Source: Rhizorhapis suberifaciens (GTDB lineage: Bacteria > Pseudomonadota > Alphaproteobacteria > Sphingomonadales > Sphingomonadaceae). From it: DNA of 64,000 nucleotides. The notes below the pieces were generated by a model that searched no databases, was not told the origin of the DNA, and worked only from the letters and a program-made list of their open reading frames with translations. This document shows, one piece after another, positions 1-8,371 of the stretch. The stretch covers positions 62,001 through 126,000 of the forward strand of contig NZ_JACHOV010000009.1 of the NCBI RefSeq assembly GCF_014200045.1, read 5' to 3'. The first letter of the stretch is position 1. Every line of letters begins with the position of its first letter. The translations under genes and the position numbers were made by a program.

Positions 1-1058
1 CGGCTCTTGAGCGCGGGGACGTTGGAGTTGATGGAAAAATCCAGTTCCGACACCGTTGGCCGGACGCGCATCGATATGCGGCCGTCAGACAGGACGGTGG
101 GCGTGAAGGCAAGCTGCACGCCATATTGCTTGAATTCGATCGTATTGCCCTGAAGGCCGTTCGAAACCGAATAAGGATATTCACCGCCCGCCAGGAAGCT
201 GGCGGTTTCGCCCGAAAGCGAAGTCAGGTTGGGCTGCGCCAGTGTGGTGGCGAGACCAGTGGTTTCGGCAAGATCAAGCGCGCCCGCGATGTCCATGCCG
301 AGCAGGCGCGCGACGCCGCCAATGGAGGTGGTGCCATCGGTGGGGTTGGTGAATGTCCAAACATTGCTATCCGCGTCGAAACTTGCAAAATTGCGCGTGC
401 CCGAGCCAATATTGCCCAGCACCTTGCCGCCGCTGCTATCGGCGCTCATGAAGTTCGTGCCGATCTTATGCGCGAAGCTGCGGCTTACTTCGGAAATCTT
501 GACCTGGAGGTTGACCTGCAACGGTGTGGCCGTGCGAAGGCGGCTGACGACCTGCACATCCTTGCCGACGAAAGCCTGCACCAGACGTTCGGCTTCGGCT
601 GCGTCCTCGGGCGCCTTGACCGTGCCAGTCAGAAGAACGAGGCCGTTCATCGTGCTTACCTGGATGTTGGCTTCCGGCATGGCGAGGCCAAGCATCTGAT
701 CCACGCTGGACAGGTTGTTGCCAACCCGGACCGTACCCGAATAGAGGATCTTGCCGGTCTTGCTGGTGACGAACAGGTTGGTTTCACCCGGCGCTTTGGC
801 AATAAGGTAGAGCTGCTTTTCCGAGCGAACGTGAATGTCCAAGACTTCGGGATTGGCGATCACCACGTCCGACATCGGAGCGGATAGGTTCACCACCCGG
901 CTGCCGCCGACAGAGAGCACCAGAGCGTCCTGACCGATACTCGCCCGCGTCTGGGCGGAGGCGAGTTGCACCGGCGTTCCCTGCCCGGAGGCGAAGGCCA
1001 GAGTGGCGACCAGTGCGGTTCCGCTGACGCGGCCAATTTTGGTCTTCATGACATTCAT
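1..1058 (-). CDS. cpaC: CpaC/RcpA-type secretin of the Tad (Flp) pilus, C-terminus cut by window edge
   Basis: Outer-membrane secretin through which Flp/Tad pili pass. The reading frame runs from an ATG at 1058 (second in-frame ATG at 1049) to the left edge without a stop, giving 352 residues. After a basic start and hydrophobic signal peptide there is a pilus/secretin N-terminal domain (roughly residues 30-110), a BON-like stretch (roughly 110-180), and the beginning of the secretin domain with a PNLTSLSGETASFLAGGEYP motif typical of type II/III secretins. It begins 1 base after the cpaB stop, so the two are surely co-transcribed in the order cpaA-cpaB-cpaC. The remaining cpa/tad genes (cpaD, E, F, tadB, tadC) would be expected beyond the left edge. 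Family assignment is firm; only the extreme C-terminus is unseen. Confidence 0.93.
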   Translation of the reverse strand, partial: MNVMKTKIGRVSGTALVATLAFASGQGTPVQLASAQTRASIGQDALVLSVGGSRVVNLSAPMSDVVIANPEVLDIHVRSEKQLYLIAKAPGETNLFVTSKTGKILYSGTVRVGNNLSSVDQMLGLAMPEANIQVSTMNGLVLLTGTVKAPEDAAEAERLVQAFVGKDVQVVSRLRTATPLQVNLQVKISEVSRSFAHKIGTNFMSADSSGGKVLGNIGSGTRNFASFDADSNVWTFTNPTDGTTSIGGVARLLGMDIAGALDLAETTGLATTLAQPNLTSLSGETASFLAGGEYPYSVSNGLQGNTIEFKQYGVQLAFTPTVLSDGRISMRVRPTVSELDFSINSNVPALKS

Positions 1059-1059
1059 C

Positions 1060-2067
1060 TTATTTCCCTCCGACCGGAACCACAGTGACTGCGGTTCCGC
1101 GTGCGACGCGAACGACGGGACCGGCGACGGCCATCATGCCTGTGGCATCGCTTGTTGCAGTACCGCCGCTACCCTCGGCGGACTTGCCTGGGACCGAGCG
1201 GCGCTGGAAGCGTGACACGTCGGCGCCGGTTGCGAAGGTGGACCCCTTGTCGACGGGGCGGCTGGCGACTGCCAGCATCATACGCTTTTCAGCAGCGGGG
1301 TCGTCGCCTTCGGGGACATCTACATCGCCAGCGGCTATGGCCTGCTCCAGTTCAGCCGCATTGTCCGCGATCGAACGAAGCGACAGGGAAAGCGAACCAA
1401 TGGTTTGCGCGACTGCAATCTTTTCGGCGATTTTAGGGGTCACTTCCAGCGTCACGTTGGAGTAGGTGACGACCTGCTGCTTGCCATCCTCACCCACAGC
1501 GTTGGTACGCTGATCGGTAGCGAGCACACGCAGGTTGCGCATGATGGTTTCGGAGACCTTGAGAGGTTCGCCATCGCCGCCGCCTGCGACCGTCTGCGTC
1601 AGCACCAGGTCGACCCTGTCACCGGGAAAGACGAAACCCGCCACGGAGCTTTGGGCGGAGACTGGAACCGTAACGGCGCGCATGCCAGGGCCAAGCGCTG
1701 CCGCAAGGAAGCCGCGGTCGCCGGGCTTTACGAGCGATCCCTGCGTTACAGGCTGACCGGCCGTAATCGCATTGCGGACGACCGTTCCAGTAAGCGTCGC
1801 CGGATCGGCCTCGCCTTTCAAGAAATAGACCTGCTCGACCAACTCCTTCGGCCACGGCTGGAAGCGGAAGCTGTCCGGTTCAATGATCGTGCCTACAGGC
1901 AGCGCTCGGGTTGCGACCAATACTTGCGGGCCATCCAGAGCAGGCTGCATGTTAGCGGCGGTCGCCTGAGGCGCGCCGGAATTGCCCAGCAAGCTCCGAG
2001 CCATGAACGCGGTCGCGATCGCAATGATCAGCGCGCCGGCCAGCAAAATGATCTTCTTACCATCCAT
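1060..2067 (-). CDS. cpaB: Flp pilus assembly protein CpaB/RcpC
   Basis: Periplasmic Tad pilus assembly protein thought to work with the CpaC secretin. 335 residues. One N-terminal membrane anchor (about residues 5-25) is followed by a SAF domain (VATRALPVGTIIEPD, about 51-65) and the RcpC/CpaB C-terminal domain with the GDRVDLVLTQT signature near residue 150. The ATG at 2067 is preceded by a strong AGGAGG ribosome site, which fixes the start. The C-terminus is rich in Ala, Gly and Thr. It lies 50 bases downstream of cpaA and directly upstream of cpaC, the standard Caulobacter-type order. Confidence 0.95.
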   Translation of the reverse strand: MDGKKIILLAGALIIAIATAFMARSLLGNSGAPQATAANMQPALDGPQVLVATRALPVGTIIEPDSFRFQPWPKELVEQVYFLKGEADPATLTGTVVRNAITAGQPVTQGSLVKPGDRGFLAAALGPGMRAVTVPVSAQSSVAGFVFPGDRVDLVLTQTVAGGGDGEPLKVSETIMRNLRVLATDQRTNAVGEDGKQQVVTYSNVTLEVTPKIAEKIAVAQTIGSLSLSLRSIADNAAELEQAIAAGDVDVPEGDDPAAEKRMMLAVASRPVDKGSTFATGADVSRFQRRSVPGKSAEGSGGTATSDATGMMAVAGPVVRVARGTAVTVVPVGGK

Positions 2068-2117
2068 GACGAATTTCGCCTCCTAAAGACGGGTCGATAT
2101 GTCTTTGCCGACCGTTC

Positions 2118-2591
2118 TTACGCAAAATGGTTAAAATAACGTTCGCCAACGACCCACAGGCCGGCCAGTGCTATCGCAACCCCATAGGGTATCTCAGGGC
2201 GGCCAGTATGGCGGCCGATCTTGTGATGCAGCACGGTGACAGCGGTTACCGCCCCCCCCAGTATCGACATGACCAGCAACAGGGTCATCATTGGTTGGAG
2301 CGGGAGCCACAGCGCAAGCGCCCCCAACAGCTTGACGTCGCCGCCACCCATGAAGCCCAAAGCAAACATGAGCGCGAATGAAATGAAGATTATGGTGGCC
2401 AGCACAATCTGGATGAACATGCCTGGCCACAATGGAAGCCCGGTCGCGATCCAGAATAAGGGAGCGAGCGCGGCTACGGTTATATTCAGGCGATTGGAGA
2501 TGATACGGCTTTTAATGTCCGTAAAGGCGGCTATGACCAACAATGCGGAAAGCGCCGCTACGAGGGTCAGGATGAAAAACTGACGGTCCAT
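2118..2591 (-). CDS. cpaA: prepilin peptidase CpaA/TadV (A24 family)
   Basis: Small membrane aspartyl peptidase that processes Flp prepilin (and TadE/F-like pseudopilins) at the inner membrane. 157 residues with about five hydrophobic segments. Both family aspartates are visible: the first in TDIKSRIISN near residue 25 and the second in the GxGD-type motif GGGDVKLLGA near residue 75. The length suits the short CpaA/TadV form that lacks the N-methylation domain of PilD. It is the first gene of the minus-strand cpa operon and is divergent from the hydrolase at 2642. No pilin gene lies between cpaA and its divergent neighbour, where pilA sits in Caulobacter. The ribosome site before the ATG at 2591 is weak. 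Confidence 0.92.
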   Translation of the reverse strand: MDRQFFILTLVAALSALLVIAAFTDIKSRIISNRLNITVAALAPLFWIATGLPLWPGMFIQIVLATIIFISFALMFALGFMGGGDVKLLGALALWLPLQPMMTLLLVMSILGGAVTAVTVLHHKIGRHTGRPEIPYGVAIALAGLWVVGERYFNHFA

Positions 2592-2641
2592 GGCGAGAAT
2601 GGACTAGACGATTTGCCTTACCAAACCGTAACCATGATTTT

Positions 2642-3583
2642 ATGAATCCCTTTACGCCGGCTGGCCGGTTCTATCCCGAAGGCACCGTCATTGATTATTG
2701 GCAGGCGTCAGATGGATGGCCTCTGCGTCGTTTCACCTGGCCTGCTGCAGGGCGTGGTTCGTTACTGTTCCTCACGGGCCGGGGCGACATGTTCGAAAAA
2801 TATCTGGAGACCTTCGGGCACTTCCATACCGCGGGATGGGACATCAGCAGTTTCGATTGGCGCGGACAAGGGGGATCGGGCCGCTCCTCCTCCGGCAATC
2901 GCTCGAAGTGCGGATTTAATGTGCTGCTTGAAGATTTGGCTGCTTTCTTCCGCCAATGGATTTCTGAGCGCGCCGGCCCGCATGTCATGATCGGGCACAG
3001 CATGGGCGGACATTTGTTGATCCGGGGCCTGTCTGAAAATACGCGTGTGCAGCCAGATGCGTCCGTCGCTGTGGCGCCAATGCTCGGTATAAACAGCGGT
3101 CCCGTCCCTGTTTGGCTCGGCGCCTGCATTGCTAGACTGATGTGCGCCTTCGGTGATCCTGGCAGACGAGCCTGGAAGGATATGGAGAAGCCCGGGGTGG
3201 GAATATCCGGCCGGCAGGCATTGCTCACCCATTGCGATGAACGCTATGCGGACGAGATGTTCTGGCATCAGGAAAGGCCGGACCTCAAACTTGGTCCGCC
3301 CAGTTGGCATTGGTTGAATGAAGCCTATAGCTCCCTGTCGATACTGCAAGAGTCGGACGCATTGGAACGCATAACGACGCCGCTGCTGATATTGGCGGCG
3401 GAAAGGGATCGGCTGGTCGACATTCGCTCCATCCGTCGCGCCGCTGCCCGGATCGGGCAGAGCCGCCTTCATGTCTATGGGGCGATGGCGGCACATGAAA
3501 TATTGCGGGAGGCGGATCCGATACGGTCCGACGCGCTGGCTCGCATTGATGCCTTTTTTGACGAAGTGGCTCCGGCCCGATGA
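2642..3583 (+). CDS. alpha/beta hydrolase, lysophospholipase (PldB-like)
   Basis: Serine hydrolase of the monoglyceride lipase/lysophospholipase L2 group, probably cutting acyl esters of lipids; the substrate is not known. 313 residues. The nucleophile elbow GHSMGG places Ser120. The acid is probably the Asp in AAERDRLVD (about 260) and the histidine the one in MAAHEIL (about 285). The oxyanion region LTGRGDMFEKY (about 44-54) and SFDWRGQGGS (70-79) match the family. There is no signal peptide, so it is likely cytoplasmic. Its last 4 bases overlap the FAD oxidoreductase start, so the two are translationally coupled. No clear ribosome site precedes the ATG at 2642. Confidence 0.85.
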   Translation: MNPFTPAGRFYPEGTVIDYWQASDGWPLRRFTWPAAGRGSLLFLTGRGDMFEKYLETFGHFHTAGWDISSFDWRGQGGSGRSSSGNRSKCGFNVLLEDLAAFFRQWISERAGPHVMIGHSMGGHLLIRGLSENTRVQPDASVAVAPMLGINSGPVPVWLGACIARLMCAFGDPGRRAWKDMEKPGVGISGRQALLTHCDERYADEMFWHQERPDLKLGPPSWHWLNEAYSSLSILQESDALERITTPLLILAAERDRLVDIRSIRRAAARIGQSRLHVYGAMAAHEILREADPIRSDALARIDAFFDEVAPAR

Positions 3584-4695
3584 AATATTATGATGTGGTC
3601 ATAACAGGCGCGGGAATGGCCGGAGCGAGCCTTGCGGCGGAGGTGGCGCCTTATGTGTCGATGCTGCTGCTGGAGATGGAGGCGCTGCCGGGCTATCATG
3701 CGACCGGGCGATCTGTTGCTTTCTGGAGCGAGAGCTATGGAGGTCCCGGCGTTCAGCCCCTGACCACTGCTTCGGGTGCTTTTCTGCGTGCGCCCGAGCC
3801 TGCTTTTTCGGCGCAATCCTTCCTTGGTGCGCGTGGTGCCATTCACATCGGCCGGAAAGAAGATGCGGGTGCGATCTCAGCTTTTTTGCGGGAATATGGC
3901 AGTCTGGGCATAGATCTTGCTCCGTTGGACAGTGTGGCTGTCAAACAGCGCATTGAAGGCATTCGTCCCGATTGGATTCACGGGATTGACGAACCAAGTA
4001 CGAGCGACATCGATGTAGCGGGTCTACATGCGGCTTATCTGAGCGCCGCGAAAAAGGCGGGGGCGGAGCTTGCTTCGGGCACCCGTCTGCTGGCCGCCCA
4101 GCGAGCCGGCAATGAATGGGAATTGCAGACTTCGGCAGGTGTTGTCCGAGCAGGCATATTGGTCAACGCTGCTGGCGCTTGGGCCGACGAGGTGGCGCGC
4201 CTATGCGGGGTCGCTCCCATCGGAATACAGCCGCTTCGGCGGACGGTGGTTCAACTGCGCACCAACCCGTCGCCACCTGCAGACTTGCCGCTCATCGTCG
4301 ACATTTCCGGTCGCTTTTATTTCAAAGTCGAGGGCTCAGGCCGTCTGTGGCTGAGCCCCCATGATGAGTCTCCGACCGATCCATGCGACGCTGCCGCCGA
4401 GGAGATGGATGTTGCGGAGGCGATTGCTCGTTTTGAGGAGGTCGTCGACTGGAAAGTCGAAGCCGTCGAACGCAGATGGGCGGGCCTCCGCAGCTTCGCC
4501 CCTGATCGTCTGCCGGTCTACGGCTTCGATCCACTCGCGCGGGGATTTTTCTGGTTCGCTGGCCAAGGCGGGTTCGGGATCCAGACGGCTCCGGCCGGGG
4601 CGAAGCTCGGAGCATCGCTGCTGCTGGACATGCCTCGCCCTGCCGCGCTTGCACCAGTCGATTCGGATCTCTACGATCCCGGAAGGTTCGAGTGA
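3580..4695 (+). CDS. FAD-dependent oxidoreductase (DAO/glycine oxidase family)
   Basis: Flavoenzyme of the D-amino-acid oxidase-like superfamily that probably oxidises an amine or a 2-hydroxy acid; the substrate cannot be read from sequence. 371 residues. The N-terminal Rossmann dinucleotide site is ITGAGMAGASLA (about 8-19), with an acidic residue after beta-2 (LLLEMEA). The middle domain has the DAO-type VNAAGAWADEVA segment (about 197-208), and the C-terminal FAD-closing motif is FAGQGGFGIQTAPA (about 328-341). The start overlaps the stop of the upstream hydrolase (ATGA). A terminator-like hairpin follows. Confidence 0.85.
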   Translation: MKYYDVVITGAGMAGASLAAEVAPYVSMLLLEMEALPGYHATGRSVAFWSESYGGPGVQPLTTASGAFLRAPEPAFSAQSFLGARGAIHIGRKEDAGAISAFLREYGSLGIDLAPLDSVAVKQRIEGIRPDWIHGIDEPSTSDIDVAGLHAAYLSAAKKAGAELASGTRLLAAQRAGNEWELQTSAGVVRAGILVNAAGAWADEVARLCGVAPIGIQPLRRTVVQLRTNPSPPADLPLIVDISGRFYFKVEGSGRLWLSPHDESPTDPCDAAAEEMDVAEAIARFEEVVDWKVEAVERRWAGLRSFAPDRLPVYGFDPLARGFFWFAGQGGFGIQTAPAGAKLGASLLLDMPRPAALAPVDSDLYDPGRFE

Positions 4696-4778
4696 AGATG
4701 GCCAGGTGGCCTCGCCTTTCGTCTGAATAAATGGCCCTGTTTGGCCGGGTACTGAGACTTCGGCGCCTTCTCCCCCAA

Positions 4779-4825
4779 AGCACAACAGCCTTCCGCGGCG
4801 AAAAACCGAACGGCTTTTTTGTGCT
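4779..4825 (+). terminator. probable terminator after the hydrolase/oxidoreductase pair
   Basis: Outer arms AGCACAA (4779-4785) and TTGTGCT (4819-4825) are perfect complements. Inner arms AGCC (4787-4790) and GGCT (4812-4815) also pair, and a run of six T lies at 4815-4820. The form is imperfect for an intrinsic terminator because part of the T run is inside the outer stem, but the position between two transcription units fits. Confidence 0.45.
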
Positions 4826-4894
4826 CTCTCTAAAGCTTTCCCAGTTTGATCCGATCTTGTCGATGACGCCGGAATGCTGGGCGTCCGGTAGGGC

Positions 4895-4909
4895 TTAACG
4901 TCCTGTTAA
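4895..4909. promoter_or_regulatory. perfect CtrA-type binding site upstream of the chemotaxis operon
   Basis: TTAA (4895-4898), seven bases, then TTAA (4906-4909): an exact match to the alphaproteobacterial CtrA consensus TTAA-N7-TTAA. It lies 65 bases before the ATG of the first MCP, in the 278-base gap at 4696-4973, a position suited to an activator site. The same gap has a good ribosome site (GGAGGGGG, ending about 10 bases before the ATG at 4974). CtrA commonly activates motility and chemotaxis genes in this class; binding here is inferred. Confidence 0.7.
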
Positions 4910-4973
4910 CCATTGTCTTTGAGAACTGCTTTCCACGCCGCGGTGGGGAGGCGGTCGGAGGGGGTATGAATAA

Positions 4974-6467
4974 ATGATAACATGGTTCGCGACAAAGGCG
5001 CCCATTCGTCAAAAGCTGACGGTCGCCTTCGGGTTTTTCTGCTCGCTCATCTTCGTATCGGCGCTAATGGCCTATTTGGGTCATGGACAGCTTGGCGACG
5101 CGCTTGCCACAAAGGATTTGGGTGCGGTTCAGGCTATCTATGACGGGATGTCCGGATGGGCTTCGTTGTTCGGTGCGCTGAGTGTCCTTGGTGGCTTTGC
5201 CGCCGCCTGGTATATGCGTGCCGCAATTGCGAACCCCTATGTATCCACGGTCGAAGATCTGGAGGCGCTGGCAGCAGGCAATCTCCACATCCAGATTTCC
5301 CGTACCGATCATGAAGACTGTGTCGGGCGTCTTTCCCGGGCGATGGTGAAGTTTCGCGAATTGGCACAGGATCGGGAACGCACAGCCAGCACGGAAGGCG
5401 GGAAGCTCGATGGCGTCGTCCTGGCGCTGGGCGATGGCCTTCGTCGCCTTGCTCAAGGCCAGGTTGATCACAATATTGCTACCCCGTTCCCCAGCGAATT
5501 CGAACAGCTGCGCATCGATTATAACCAGGCGATCGCAGAGCTGGGCAAGATGCTTCACGCCGTCAGGGAAACCGCGGACAGCATCAACATCGGTTCCAAC
5601 GAGATCAGCTCTGCGGCCGAGGATCTGTCCCGCCGTACTGAGCAGCAAGCCGCGTCCCTCGAAGAAACCGCCGCTGCCACCAATGAGGTGACCTCCGGCG
5701 TTCGCGAAATCTCTCAGCGTGCGATCAGCGCGAACCAGGCAGTAGCAGAGGCGCACAAGGAAGCGGCAGACGGCGGGCAGACCGTCTCGCGAGCTGTGAC
5801 TGCAATGGACGGCATTGAAAAGTCCGCGCAGGAAATAGCGCAGATCATTAATGTCATCGACGGCATAGCCTTTCAGACCAATCTGCTGGCGTTGAACGCT
5901 GGCGTCGAAGCGGCGCGGGCAGGTGATGCAGGCAAGGGCTTTGCGGTGGTCGCCAACGAAGTGCGGGCGCTCGCTCAGCGCTCCGCCGATGCTGCCCGCG
6001 ACATCAAGGTGTTAATCACTACCAGTTCCGAGCAGGTCGAAAGCGGCGTGCACCTGGTAGGCCAGACCGGCCAGATGCTGGAGCGTATCGTTGCGAAGGT
6101 CGGAGAAGTCCGGAGTCTCATCAACGACATTTCCGCCTCTACCGAAAGCCAAGCCGCCAATCTGCAGCAGGTCAACAGCGCGGTGGGCGACATGGATCGT
6201 TCGACCCAGCAAAATGCCGCTATGGTTGAAGAAAGCACCGCCGCCGCTCGAAGCCTCGCTTCGGAAGCCAATGAACTGTTGAAGCTCATCAGCAGCTTCA
6301 ATGTCGGACGGCACGCAAGCACCGCCCGCCGCGCTCCGCCCAAAGCGGTTGTTTCCGGGCCCAAAGCCGTCCGCAAGGTTGCGGCTGCCCCAGTCGCGGT
6401 CGCCGCGTTCAACGGCAACGCTGCCCTCAAGGCTGCACCGGCCGACGAGGACTGGACAGAGTTCTGA
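4974..6467 (+). CDS. methyl-accepting chemotaxis protein, membrane-anchored, without a periplasmic sensor domain
   Basis: Chemoreceptor, 497 residues. Two transmembrane helices (about 15-35 and 62-84) enclose only about 27 residues, so there is no periplasmic ligand domain. A HAMP domain follows (about 83-135) and a second HAMP-like linker near 150-200 (LGDGLRRLAQGQVDHNI). The signalling domain holds the conserved hairpin tip with AFQTNLLALNAGVEAARAG near residue 305. The protein ends in DWTEF, matching the x-W-x-x-F pentapeptide that tethers CheR and CheB on enteric high-abundance receptors, after a flexible Ala/Pro-rich linker. It is the first gene of the che operon behind the CtrA-type site. 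The signal sensed is unknown; it could respond to membrane or cytoplasmic state. Confidence 0.93.
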   Translation: MITWFATKAPIRQKLTVAFGFFCSLIFVSALMAYLGHGQLGDALATKDLGAVQAIYDGMSGWASLFGALSVLGGFAAAWYMRAAIANPYVSTVEDLEALAAGNLHIQISRTDHEDCVGRLSRAMVKFRELAQDRERTASTEGGKLDGVVLALGDGLRRLAQGQVDHNIATPFPSEFEQLRIDYNQAIAELGKMLHAVRETADSINIGSNEISSAAEDLSRRTEQQAASLEETAAATNEVTSGVREISQRAISANQAVAEAHKEAADGGQTVSRAVTAMDGIEKSAQEIAQIINVIDGIAFQTNLLALNAGVEAARAGDAGKGFAVVANEVRALAQRSADAARDIKVLITTSSEQVESGVHLVGQTGQMLERIVAKVGEVRSLINDISASTESQAANLQQVNSAVGDMDRSTQQNAAMVEESTAAARSLASEANELLKLISSFNVGRHASTARRAPPKAVVSGPKAVRKVAAAPVAVAAFNGNAALKAAPADEDWTEF

Positions 6468-6577
6468 AAGTGAGGGGCGAGGTGCCCTGTGCACGTCGCC
6501 CCCCTTCGGCACTGGTTTTTCAAGAACTCACCCCTGCAGCCGTTATCCTGGCTGACTGAAAATTAGAGGGAATAAAT

Positions 6578-8050
6578 ATGACAAGCGAGGCAAGTGCCCG
6601 GGAGAAGCTGGATCGTCGGCTTGCTTTCTACGGCTTTGGCAGGAACGACTTTGATCAGTTCCCAGCCATCAGAAAGCTGATCGGGCGTCACGCACCTGCC
6701 GCGCTGGACCGGTTCTATGACCGGGTTTCCGCAACGCCGGAAGCCAGTCGCCATTTCCCCTCCCGCTCAGCAATGCAGCAGGCGAGCACGAAGCAGGCGG
6801 ATCATTGGGACGGGCTTTTTTCTGGCCCTCCATCTGTCCATTCTTATGAGGGCGCTGAAAGAATTGGAACGATCCATTCCAGCATCGGGTTGGAGCCGAG
6901 CTTGTACATCGGCGGCTATGCCCTGATGCTGGAACAGCTTATCGCCGCAGCCGCCGGCAGTGGTGTTGCAGGTCCCTTGGGACAGAAGGCCGTCGCCAGG
7001 CGCATCGCCGCCCTGGTGAAGACCGCGCTGCTCGACCTGGACATCGCTCTTACCGCCTATTTCGAGGCACAGCGGGCCGAACGCGAGCATGTCATGCAGC
7101 AGATGGCCGGCGCATTGAGGAAAATGGCGAATGGAGACTTGTCCGTCCGCTTGCACGATGTTCCCGCTGGCTATGCGCAGGTCGCCGCCGATTTCAATGC
7201 CATGGCCGAACAGATGTGTGGCGTCCTTGGCTCCGTCGCGAATAGCGCGGAAGGTGTCCATAGCGGCTCTGCGGAAATCTGCGACGCCAGTGAGGACCTT
7301 GCCCGCCGCACGGAACAGCAGGCCTCGGCGCTGGAACAGACGGCAGCGGCCATGGATCAGGTAACAAGCTCGGTTAAGGAGATCGCCCAGAGCACGGTGG
7401 AAGCCGGCACGGCGGTGACGGAAACCGAACGCGAAGCAACTCTTGGCGGCGAAATCGTTCAGGAAGCGATCGGCGCGATGGACGGCATCGAGAAATCGTC
7501 GGCCGAAATCGCCAATATCGTCAGCGTCATCGACGGCATTGCATTCCAGACCAACCTGCTGGCGCTCAACGCAGGCGTCGAGGCGGCGCGGGCCGGCGAT
7601 GCGGGCAAGGGCTTTGCGGTCGTGGCCAATGAGGTTCGGGCGCTTGCACAGCGTTCTGCCGATGCTGCCCGTGACATCAAGGGGCTGATCGCTTCCAGTT
7701 CGGGTCAGGTCGAAAATGGCGTGCGCCTCGTCGGCCGCACGGGAGAGATGCTTGACCATATTGTGGTGAAGATCGGTGAGGTCCGCTCATTGGTGTCCGA
7801 AATTTCGGCCACCACCGAAAGCCAGGCAACCAACCTTCAACAGGTGAACAAGTCCGTTCGAGAGATGGACAAGAACACTCAACAAAATGCCGCCATGGTG
7901 CAGCAAAGCACTGCGGCTGCGCGAAGCCTTGCGTCGGAGGCGGAACATCTGGCCCAGATCGTCAATGGCTTCCAAATTGGCGGCGGCGCGATGCCGGATA
8001 TCCGTATGCCGGGCCGGACAGCCACGGCGCGTATGCGCCGGGCGGGATAA
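6578..8050 (+). CDS. globin-coupled methyl-accepting chemotaxis protein (HemAT-like oxygen sensor)
   Basis: Soluble chemoreceptor, 490 residues, with no transmembrane segment. Residues about 10-165 form a protoglobin/globin-sensor domain. The family stretch ERIGTIHSSIGLEPSLYIGG (94-113) places the proximal haem ligand at His100, aligned with the proximal His of Bacillus HemAT. A HAMP-like segment follows (about 165-215, LRKMANGDLSVRLHD) and then the MCP signalling domain with the tip sequence AFQTNLLALNAGVEAARAG. The C-terminus ends in RMRRAG and has no CheR-tethering pentapeptide, unlike the neighbouring MCP. Known relatives bind O2 and drive aerotaxis. The 110-base gap before it contains no obvious terminator, so it is probably in the same operon. 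Confidence 0.92.
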   Translation: MTSEASAREKLDRRLAFYGFGRNDFDQFPAIRKLIGRHAPAALDRFYDRVSATPEASRHFPSRSAMQQASTKQADHWDGLFSGPPSVHSYEGAERIGTIHSSIGLEPSLYIGGYALMLEQLIAAAAGSGVAGPLGQKAVARRIAALVKTALLDLDIALTAYFEAQRAEREHVMQQMAGALRKMANGDLSVRLHDVPAGYAQVAADFNAMAEQMCGVLGSVANSAEGVHSGSAEICDASEDLARRTEQQASALEQTAAAMDQVTSSVKEIAQSTVEAGTAVTETEREATLGGEIVQEAIGAMDGIEKSSAEIANIVSVIDGIAFQTNLLALNAGVEAARAGDAGKGFAVVANEVRALAQRSADAARDIKGLIASSSGQVENGVRLVGRTGEMLDHIVVKIGEVRSLVSEISATTESQATNLQQVNKSVREMDKNTQQNAAMVQQSTAAARSLASEAEHLAQIVNGFQIGGGAMPDIRMPGRTATARMRRAG

Positions 8051-8072
8051 TCAAGAACAGGGGGGATAGACC

Positions 8073-8357
8073 ATGAAGACGATAAATCTGCCCGACGTAA
8101 TCGACCGGACTGTTGCGACCGGTCTCGCGCTGGAGCTGTCGGACGCACTGGGAGGCAATGACGGTCTCATCATCAACGCTGCCAAGGTGCGCCAGATCGG
8201 CCAGTGCGGCCTGCAACTTCTGGTGAGCGCGGCGCTGACCTCGGTTCGGCGGGAACAGTCATTCGCCATTGCGGAACCGAGCGACGCCTTTGCCGGCGCT
8301 GTGCGGATCGCGGGATTGCAGCGTCATCTTTCCGGTCACGCCGTTCAGGCGCTTTGA
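8073..8357 (+). CDS. STAS-domain protein of the chemotaxis operon
   Basis: 94 residues, a single STAS (anti-sigma-antagonist-like) domain. The pattern is a beta strand, then LALELSDAL, the central DGLIINAAKVRQIGQCGLQL segment, and a helix. In classical anti-anti-sigma factors the segment corresponding to VRQIGQCGL carries the phosphorylated Ser/Thr; here the position reads Q-C-G, so the phosphoacceptor appears to be missing. STAS proteins of this size often precede cheA in alphaproteobacterial che clusters, with no settled role. AGGGGGGAT lies before the ATG at 8073. The cheA start follows 14 bases after its stop. Confidence 0.8.
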   Translation: MKTINLPDVIDRTVATGLALELSDALGGNDGLIINAAKVRQIGQCGLQLLVSAALTSVRREQSFAIAEPSDAFAGAVRIAGLQRHLSGHAVQAL

Positions 8358-8371
8358 GGGGACCAAGGGAC

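Noticed and set aside
126-887. Long plus-strand open frame (253 codons) at the left edge
   Set aside because: It is antisense to cpaC, whose minus-strand translation shows clear secretin motifs.
8204-8371. Upstream extension of cheA
   Set aside because: It overlaps the STAS gene, and the CheA Hpt domain begins at the ATG at 8372.
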